Assembly: GCF_018918125.1 (NCBI RefSeq)
Contig: NZ_JAHLQA010000015.1
Span: 51,186 to 115,185, forward strand
DNA length: 64,000 bases
Direction of reading: 5' to 3'
DNA from: Blautia sp. MSJ-19
GTDB lineage: Bacteria > Bacillota > Clostridia > Lachnospirales > Lachnospiraceae
Position numbers and translations under genes: made by a program. Positions 59,764-64,000 of the stretch are shown here, in pieces; position 1 is the first letter of the stretch, and each line of letters opens with the position of its first letter. The notes under the pieces are model-generated. The model was not told the DNA's origin. It was given only the letters and a program-made list of their open reading frames with translations, and did no database searches.

Positions 59764-60669
59764 CTATCCTGTATAATCTTCGAACCGTTCGCACGCCATA
59801 AATGCAAATCTGGAATTCACCCATCTCTGCATCCGTTTCAGCGGATCACGCTTCTTTAATTTGTATTTATCGTATATCATCACATATGGCGAATATCGCA
59901 AATTTCTTAGCGCATATATTCTGTCAAGATCCTGTTCGAGCGTCGTGTCAAACCCGCACAGAACATATACTGTCATTTTCCGCCTGTCCCATCCGGTCAA
60001 TTCCTGAAACATCCGTAATTTTGGAAGAATTATGTCTTTGTCCTCATATCGGTCCCAAGCGAAATGTATCTGCTTAATCTTCATCTGTTGGATGTATTCT
60101 GCCTTTTCTTCAGTCATAATCCGAATGTCACAGCCTTGTGAGAAATCTATCCACGCACCGCTATCAATAAGCTGTTGGCTCAATCCTCTCCATTCGCGAC
60201 AAGCAAACATATTGGGATCCAACAGAACGATATTCTTTTGACCATTCCAGAACTCCGATAAATCAGCTGCTTTATAGCTTTTCTTCCCTTCTTTGCTCTT
60301 TACAATGCAGAAATCGCATCCCCTTGGACATCCTCGCGTCAGGAAGCCGTAAGCTGTATCTTTATATTGCGGATACAATTCATAGTCAGGGTAAATATGC
60401 TCGATTTCTTCTGGTAAGGAATTCCCTCCTGATGGGTATTCATAGCCGGTCCCACCTTTTACAATTTCTACTCCACAGACGGGATGTTGATAATCTGGTG
60501 TAAAAGTAAATACTTTGCTCATGTATACCTTGTCCGGAGGGTCCTTCCATTCAATCAGTGGATTATACCAATCAACATCATTACCTTGTTGTTTATGCCA
60601 CGCTGATAATTTCATCAGCGGAAGATTCGGAAAATTATGACCGTCGACATCTATCAACCGTATCTTCAT
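59764..60669 (-). CDS. Phage radical SAM protein
   Basis: 301 residues. N-terminal alpha/beta domain (MKIRLIDVDGHNFPNLPLMKLSAWHKQQGNDVDWY), like the cobalamin-binding-type domain found before many radical SAM domains. The cluster motif is GFLTRGCPRGCDFCIVKSKEG (C114, C118, C121), followed by LLDPNMFACREWRGLSQQLID and a TIM-barrel-like remainder. Carried by many clostridial phages; substrate unknown. Start at 60669 has only a weak ribosome site. Confidence 0.85.
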   Translation of the reverse strand: MKIRLIDVDGHNFPNLPLMKLSAWHKQQGNDVDWYNPLIEWKDPPDKVYMSKVFTFTPDYQHPVCGVEIVKGGTGYEYPSGGNSLPEEIEHIYPDYELYPQYKDTAYGFLTRGCPRGCDFCIVKSKEGKKSYKAADLSEFWNGQKNIVLLDPNMFACREWRGLSQQLIDSGAWIDFSQGCDIRIMTEEKAEYIQQMKIKQIHFAWDRYEDKDIILPKLRMFQELTGWDRRKMTVYVLCGFDTTLEQDLDRIYALRNLRYSPYVMIYDKYKLKKRDPLKRMQRWVNSRFAFMACERFEDYTG

Positions 60670-60673
60670 GCTA

Positions 60674-60781
60674 TCAGTTCTCATCGTCCGAATGGTTCTT
60701 ACTGTATGCGAGAGCGAAGCATATAAGCCCAGCAACTCCGGTTACAACACCAACTAAAAAGCCTAATGCAAAGTTAATCAT
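60674..60781 (-). CDS. 35-residue membrane protein (DUF3789-like)
   Basis: MINFALGFLVGVVTGVAGLI then CFALAYSKNHSDDEN. One glycine-rich membrane helix with a short polar tail, the DUF3789 pattern of phages and plasmids. GAGGAAAC ribosome site within the end of the upstream gene, with which it overlaps by 8 bp. Confidence 0.8.
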   Translation of the reverse strand: MINFALGFLVGVVTGVAGLICFALAYSKNHSDDEN

Positions 60782-61214
60782 TGTCTGTTTCCTCCTTGTA
60801 TGGTTTCAGAAGCGGCATCCATGCATTGACAAACAAATCATTTTCAATAAAACTATCATTTTCATCACCCATTCTAAATGTGCCGCTGTCTTTATCATCA
60901 ACTGTGTATCGACCAATCATCGGAACAGAAAAGTTCTCAAATGATACCAAAATATATTCATCTGGATCCGGTAACTTTTCATCGACTGGAATCCACCTGT
61001 TCTCTTCCTGCTCGCCATACTCATTCATGATCTTCTGGATCACACAGTTTTTACACGGATCCTCAAAAGTGCCTCCGCACGAGCAGTCACCGCCGCAAGG
61101 CAGGCTGACATCATCTACTTCCATTTCGCCCGTCTCGAAGTTCCTGCCAAATGTACAGCATTCTTCCGGAGCATAATCCCCGTCTTCAAGTTTGATCATT
61201 TTTACACTATTCAT
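60774..61214 (-). CDS. DUF551 domain protein
   Basis: 146 residues. C-terminal DUF551: RWIPVDEKLPDPDEYILVSFENFSVPMIGRYTVDDKDSGTFRM...VNAWMPLLKPY. The N-terminal half is Cys-rich (EECCTFGRNFETGEMEVDDVSLPCGGDCSCGGTFEDPCKNC) and may bind metal. Function unknown, common in phage early regions. Confidence 0.82.
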   Translation of the reverse strand: MNSVKMIKLEDGDYAPEECCTFGRNFETGEMEVDDVSLPCGGDCSCGGTFEDPCKNCVIQKIMNEYGEQEENRWIPVDEKLPDPDEYILVSFENFSVPMIGRYTVDDKDSGTFRMGDENDSFIENDLFVNAWMPLLKPYKEETDND

Positions 61215-61394
61215 TTATTTACCTTCTTTCTCTGAATTTAATGGTATAAGTGGACACCACCACGGCTTACTGAAAGTATCCTCAATAATTCTCCCCTTGG
61301 CTCTGCATACAGTACATGCAAGTGTGATGCCTCCCAGACATAAGCAGCATTCGCAATTCTCCGGAGTGTCCAAGATCAACATTAACTGGTTCAT
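61215..61394 (-). CDS. Cys-rich early phage protein
   Basis: 59 residues, MNQLMLILDTPENCECCLCLGGITLACTVCRAKGRIIEDTFSKPWWCPLIPL. The NCxxC...CPL pattern recurs in small phage proteins. ATG at 61394 after GGAAGGA. Confidence 0.72.
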   Translation of the reverse strand: MNQLMLILDTPENCECCLCLGGITLACTVCRAKGRIIEDTFSKPWWCPLIPLNSEKEGK

Positions 61395-61609
61395 TCCTTC
61401 CTCTTGTTCCATGCTTTCACAGCTTCTTCCCAATCCCATGTGCTCGGACAAAATTCTAATCCACATTCGCACCGAATGCTTACTGGTAATCCTCCACTGT
61501 CAGGATCGTAAAAAGACGGCGCCCAGTCTCTTTCCGGAATATATGTGTTTTTCTCTGTATCTATCTCTTTTCCGCAAAACGGGCAAGGTTTTAATTTTAT
61601 CTCCTCCAT
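61391..61609 (-). CDS. Lar-type restriction alleviation family protein
   Basis: 72 residues. Starts MEEIKLKPCPFCGKEIDTEKN and has IRCECGLEFCPSTWDWEEAVKAWNKR: the LKPCPFCG...C.CG....EAVKAWN layout of the Lar family. Lar of E. coli eases type I restriction; the small zinc-ribbon phage homologues have unproven function. ATG at 61609 after AGAGGAG. Confidence 0.82.
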   Translation of the reverse strand: MEEIKLKPCPFCGKEIDTEKNTYIPERDWAPSFYDPDSGGLPVSIRCECGLEFCPSTWDWEEAVKAWNKRKE

Positions 61610-62475
61610 GCTTGTTTCTCCTCTGGCAGCAGTTCCGGATAATCGAAGATCGTCATCTGTACCGGTGGAATGTCTTCCCACTCAACACCGATATAATCCA
61701 GTACTCTGCCCCATCCATATTTCTCTCCGGTCTTCGGATCTGTGCAACAGCGGTACATCCAAAACTCCCAGGCTTTTGGATTTCTTTCCCTTAACCTGTC
61801 AAATCGATGCGGACGTTTCTCCAGGTGGATTCCGAAACCACACATCTCGCAGCCTGTCCGCTGTGCTCCTGTTGTTCTCAGGATCCCCAGATCATCCTCC
61901 TGGATTTCCCCGTAGATTATTGGAATGATTGAATCTACTGGTACATATTCCTTAAGGCTTCCATCTTTGTTTCTTCCATACGGCTGCTCATGGAATTTCT
62001 TTTCAAAATATTCCAGATGATCGTGGTACCATTGTTCCATCTCTAACGCCAGTGTCAATATGTCCTGCCGCATGAAGATCGCGAACGGTGCTGATCGGAT
62101 CACAGTCTTACCATAGTAATTGCAACCATGCTCAATCAGTGCTTCCTCTCTCTGACCACCCTCGCTTGCCATCATTCCAAGATACGGTGCGCTGTTGTCC
62201 ATGCCGTCCATAAATCTCTGACAGCGTATCTGACCGAAACCAAAAGTATCATGCAATACCGCGATTCCAAGAATCGTAAATGTGTCCAAGGTCATCTGCT
62301 TGATCTTCTGGGATGCCTTGTCCAGATCTTTCGTTGCAAGAGATGTGTGCACACCTGTAATGTTTCGGAACTTTATCTCCTTCTCCAGTGCTTCAATCCC
62401 CCCCTGCTTCACTATCCTGAGAGCAAGGTCAAGCCCATCTTCGCGACCTCGCTCGTATTCACGCATTTTATTCAT
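61597..62475 (-). CDS. Chimeric protein: phage FGFG domain + C-terminal part of PAPS reductase-like protein
   Basis: 292 residues. Residues 1-95 (MREYERGREDGLDLALRIVKQGG...LDTFTILGIAVLHDTFGFGQIRCQRFMDGMD) resemble a separate small phage early protein. From about residue 98 on (LGMMASEGGQREEALIEHGCNYYGKTVIRSAPFAIFMRQD...RTGCEMCGFGIHLEKRPHRFDRLRERNPKAWEFWM...GWGRVLDYIGV) it follows the C-terminal half of phage PAPS-reductase-like proteins with its cysteines. The SGGKDS ATP-binding half is missing, so it probably cannot adenylate or reduce as the full enzyme does. Confidence 0.78.
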   Translation of the reverse strand: MNKMREYERGREDGLDLALRIVKQGGIEALEKEIKFRNITGVHTSLATKDLDKASQKIKQMTLDTFTILGIAVLHDTFGFGQIRCQRFMDGMDNSAPYLGMMASEGGQREEALIEHGCNYYGKTVIRSAPFAIFMRQDILTLALEMEQWYHDHLEYFEKKFHEQPYGRNKDGSLKEYVPVDSIIPIIYGEIQEDDLGILRTTGAQRTGCEMCGFGIHLEKRPHRFDRLRERNPKAWEFWMYRCCTDPKTGEKYGWGRVLDYIGVEWEDIPPVQMTIFDYPELLPEEKQAWRR

Positions 62476-62498
62476 GTTATTCTCCTTGTATCATTTTC

Positions 62499-63176
62499 CT
62501 AGACAATATAAATATTTTCTTTTGGTTCTGCTGTTTCCCGCTTTTTCCCTTTCCGGTGAGGCTTTACAAATACTGTTTTTCCACTTTTATATGTCCTATA
62601 ATGACCTCTTACACTCCAGCAAGGACATTGAATCGAGTGATGTGCTGAATGTTTTGGATATATATTATTTTTCACAACATATTCGACCAAATCATCAAGC
62701 AGGAACACCTTATTGTCTTCGGTTTTTTTTACGTTTTTACTTCTTTTGGTGGTTGTTCTGCCTCCCGTGCTTTCTTTAATTACTTTGTTCCGGTTTTCAA
62801 TTTCTTCCATTATTGTAAGTAATGCACGCAGTACCCATTCTCCATATCCATATCCTGCTTCTACATACCTTTTACAATCTTCTTGTGTCATATCTTTATC
62901 CAATGGTGCCATATGAACAATTGGTTCACCTGTTTCCGGTGATACATTTATTTGATAAACAAGCTCTAATAAAAAAGCATCTTCCTTCTTTCCAAAAACA
63001 GGAGCAGCCCATATATTCCCTGTGAACCACGACTTTGAATCGTCTATTTGTATCAGGACGTCATGTGCTTTTTTATCTTGGATTAATCTCAAAACAAATT
63101 TATCAAAAATAAATCCGCTCGTATGAACTTCGTGAGCTTCCATTATTTCTTCATAAGGTACAATAATTGTATTCAC
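62499..63176 (-). CDS. Hypothetical early phage protein
   Basis: 225 residues. N-terminal half unassigned; residues about 110-150 helical and basic; the C-terminal part (HSIQCPCWSVRGHYRTYKSGKTVFVKPHRKGKKRE) is a recurring ending of clostridial phage early proteins. Function unknown. Confidence 0.75.
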   Translation of the reverse strand: MNTIIVPYEEIMEAHEVHTSGFIFDKFVLRLIQDKKAHDVLIQIDDSKSWFTGNIWAAPVFGKKEDAFLLELVYQINVSPETGEPIVHMAPLDKDMTQEDCKRYVEAGYGYGEWVLRALLTIMEEIENRNKVIKESTGGRTTTKRSKNVKKTEDNKVFLLDDLVEYVVKNNIYPKHSAHHSIQCPCWSVRGHYRTYKSGKTVFVKPHRKGKKRETAEPKENIYIV

Positions 63177-63191
63177 GCTGTGCTATTCTCC

Positions 63192-63956
63192 TTATCCCAT
63201 CACGCTTGCCAGAAACTGTCTCTGTTCGCCTGCTGCCTTTTTCTTTCGTATTCCCTCTTCCGGCATCCAAAGCTCTACGCTGGTCTTTATGATTCTGTCT
63301 CTTGTTCTGGCATCCACGTTCAGGTTGTCAGTGCTCATGTTGGATGTATAGATTGTGATATTGCCATCCTCCATGCGCTTATTAATCAGCCGGAACATTT
63401 CCTGCCGCTGCCATTCCTTATCTGCCTGAGCTCCGATATCATCCAACACAAGAAGTTTACATTCTCGATATACCTGGCTTAGATCCTCTTCGCCACGGTC
63501 ACGCTTGTAGCTGTCACCAACAGCGCTTATGTAATCCGGTGCGGTCACAAATCGCATCTGCAAGTCGTACTTCATCATCACTGACTTTGCCAGGCAGCAC
63601 GCCAAAAAGGTTTTCCCACTTCCCGGTGTCTTGCTGTACAGATACAGCCCTTTCCCTGCCATCTCCCATTTCTCGAAATGATTCAGGAAATTAACACACA
63701 GGTTCTGTAGCTTACTCATGTCGTTGTTGTAAATGCCAAAATCAAATTTTCCAAGATCTGCATCATGATATTCTTTTGGCACACCAGTACGGTCCTGTAC
63801 TCTATAACCGCCTCTGCATTTCGGGCATCTTCGTGCATACTGGATTTCTTCCGGAAGACCGTAATCGTAAACAGTCGCATAATATGTCTCCCAGCCTGTC
63901 CCGTGGCATACCGGGCATTCACCATAGCTTGACTGCGTTGGTTGGTTCTGGTTCAT
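63192..63956 (-). CDS. DnaC-like helicase loader ATPase
   Basis: 254 residues. N-terminal zinc module (CPVCHGTGW...RRCPKCRGG), then an AAA+ domain: Walker A YSKTPGSGKTFLACCLA, Walker B LLVLDDIGAQ, sensor-I TIYTSNMS and arginine finger region ARTRDRI. Loads the replicative helicase at the phage origin. The usual partner, a replication initiator, should be just right of the window. Confidence 0.92.
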   Translation of the reverse strand: MNQNQPTQSSYGECPVCHGTGWETYYATVYDYGLPEEIQYARRCPKCRGGYRVQDRTGVPKEYHDADLGKFDFGIYNNDMSKLQNLCVNFLNHFEKWEMAGKGLYLYSKTPGSGKTFLACCLAKSVMMKYDLQMRFVTAPDYISAVGDSYKRDRGEEDLSQVYRECKLLVLDDIGAQADKEWQRQEMFRLINKRMEDGNITIYTSNMSTDNLNVDARTRDRIIKTSVELWMPEEGIRKKKAAGEQRQFLASVMG

Positions 63957-63959
63957 CCG

Positions 63960-64000
63960 TTATCGCCTCTTTTCTCGCATCGTAGTTTCCGTCAAGGACT
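63960..64000 (-). CDS. C-terminal end of upstream phage gene (cut by window edge)
   Basis: About 12 codons before the helicase loader, reading LTETTMREKRR and stopping 3 bp before its ATG, in the expected place for a replication initiator. Another frame also crosses into the loader gene, so frame choice is uncertain. Confidence 0.4.
   Translation of the reverse strand, partial: SLTETTMREKRR

Larger units (their letters stand above)
32861..64000. mobile_element. Siphovirus-type prophage (left part) integrated in cotJC
   Basis: From 32.9 kb to the window end every gene is on the minus strand and follows a phage order: helicase loader and small early genes on the right, late regulator, terminase, portal, head, tail, tail tip, holin and endolysin on the left. 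Tape measure and tail tube without a sheath gene indicate a siphovirus. Integrase, repressor, excision genes and attR are not in the window. The modules seen look intact, without stops in structural genes. Confidence 0.95.

Overview
The window looks like chromosome of a spore-forming gut clostridium, most likely a Lachnospiraceae (Blautia/Dorea/Coprococcus-like). The reasons are a complete spoIIIA operon, cotJ genes, an Asp23 protein, an MMPL protein paired with an xxxLxxG-repeat protein, and clostridial gene order around xseA-xseB-ispA-dxs-tlyA-nadK. The species call is inference.

Positions 1-18.5 kb are core chromosome on the minus strand. They hold the nusB-xseA-xseB-ispA-dxs-tlyA-nadK operon (isoprenoid synthesis, DNA repair, rRNA modification), asp23, prfC, the eight-gene spoIIIA channel operon, acpP-gltX-helicase-phosphopantetheinyl transferase, and an ftsW-type gene. 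Positions 18.6-24.5 kb form a self-contained unit: a TetR regulator diverges from an MMPL transporter and a 967-residue secreted repeat protein, and three identical 13-bp TGAC-N5-GTCA sites control it. Positions 24.5-30.6 kb are a cobalamin-riboswitch operon for uptake of a metal or tetrapyrrole. It encodes a secreted CbiK-type chelatase, a secreted two-repeat protein, and a binding protein, permease and ATPase. An NhaC-type antiporter follows.

At 32.1 kb the cotJA-cotJB-cotJC spore coat operon begins on the plus strand. cotJC is cut after its 33rd codon, and everything from there to the window end is a prophage whose genes are all on the minus strand. From left to right (late to early): endolysin, holin, tail fibre and Ig-like proteins, tail tip, tape measure, tail chaperones, tail tube, connectors, capsid, scaffold, a beta-sandwich lipoprotein, MuF-type head protein, portal, terminase, a NYN-domain gene, a tRNA, an ArpU/DUF1492-type late regulator, about fifteen small early genes including a radical SAM protein, and a DnaC-like helicase loader. 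The integrase, lysogeny region and right attachment site lie beyond 64,000.

The most unusual signals are these. A near-perfect CIRCE (HrcA heat-shock operator) overlaps a strong promoter of the prophage NYN nuclease gene. The prophage is inserted in a sporulation gene, as in developmentally excised elements. The tail-chaperone gene pair can only be joined by a +1 (or -2) shift. An apparent AUU-started Com-like zinc finger gene lies among the tail genes. One early gene is a chimera carrying only the C-terminal part of a phage PAPS-reductase-like protein.
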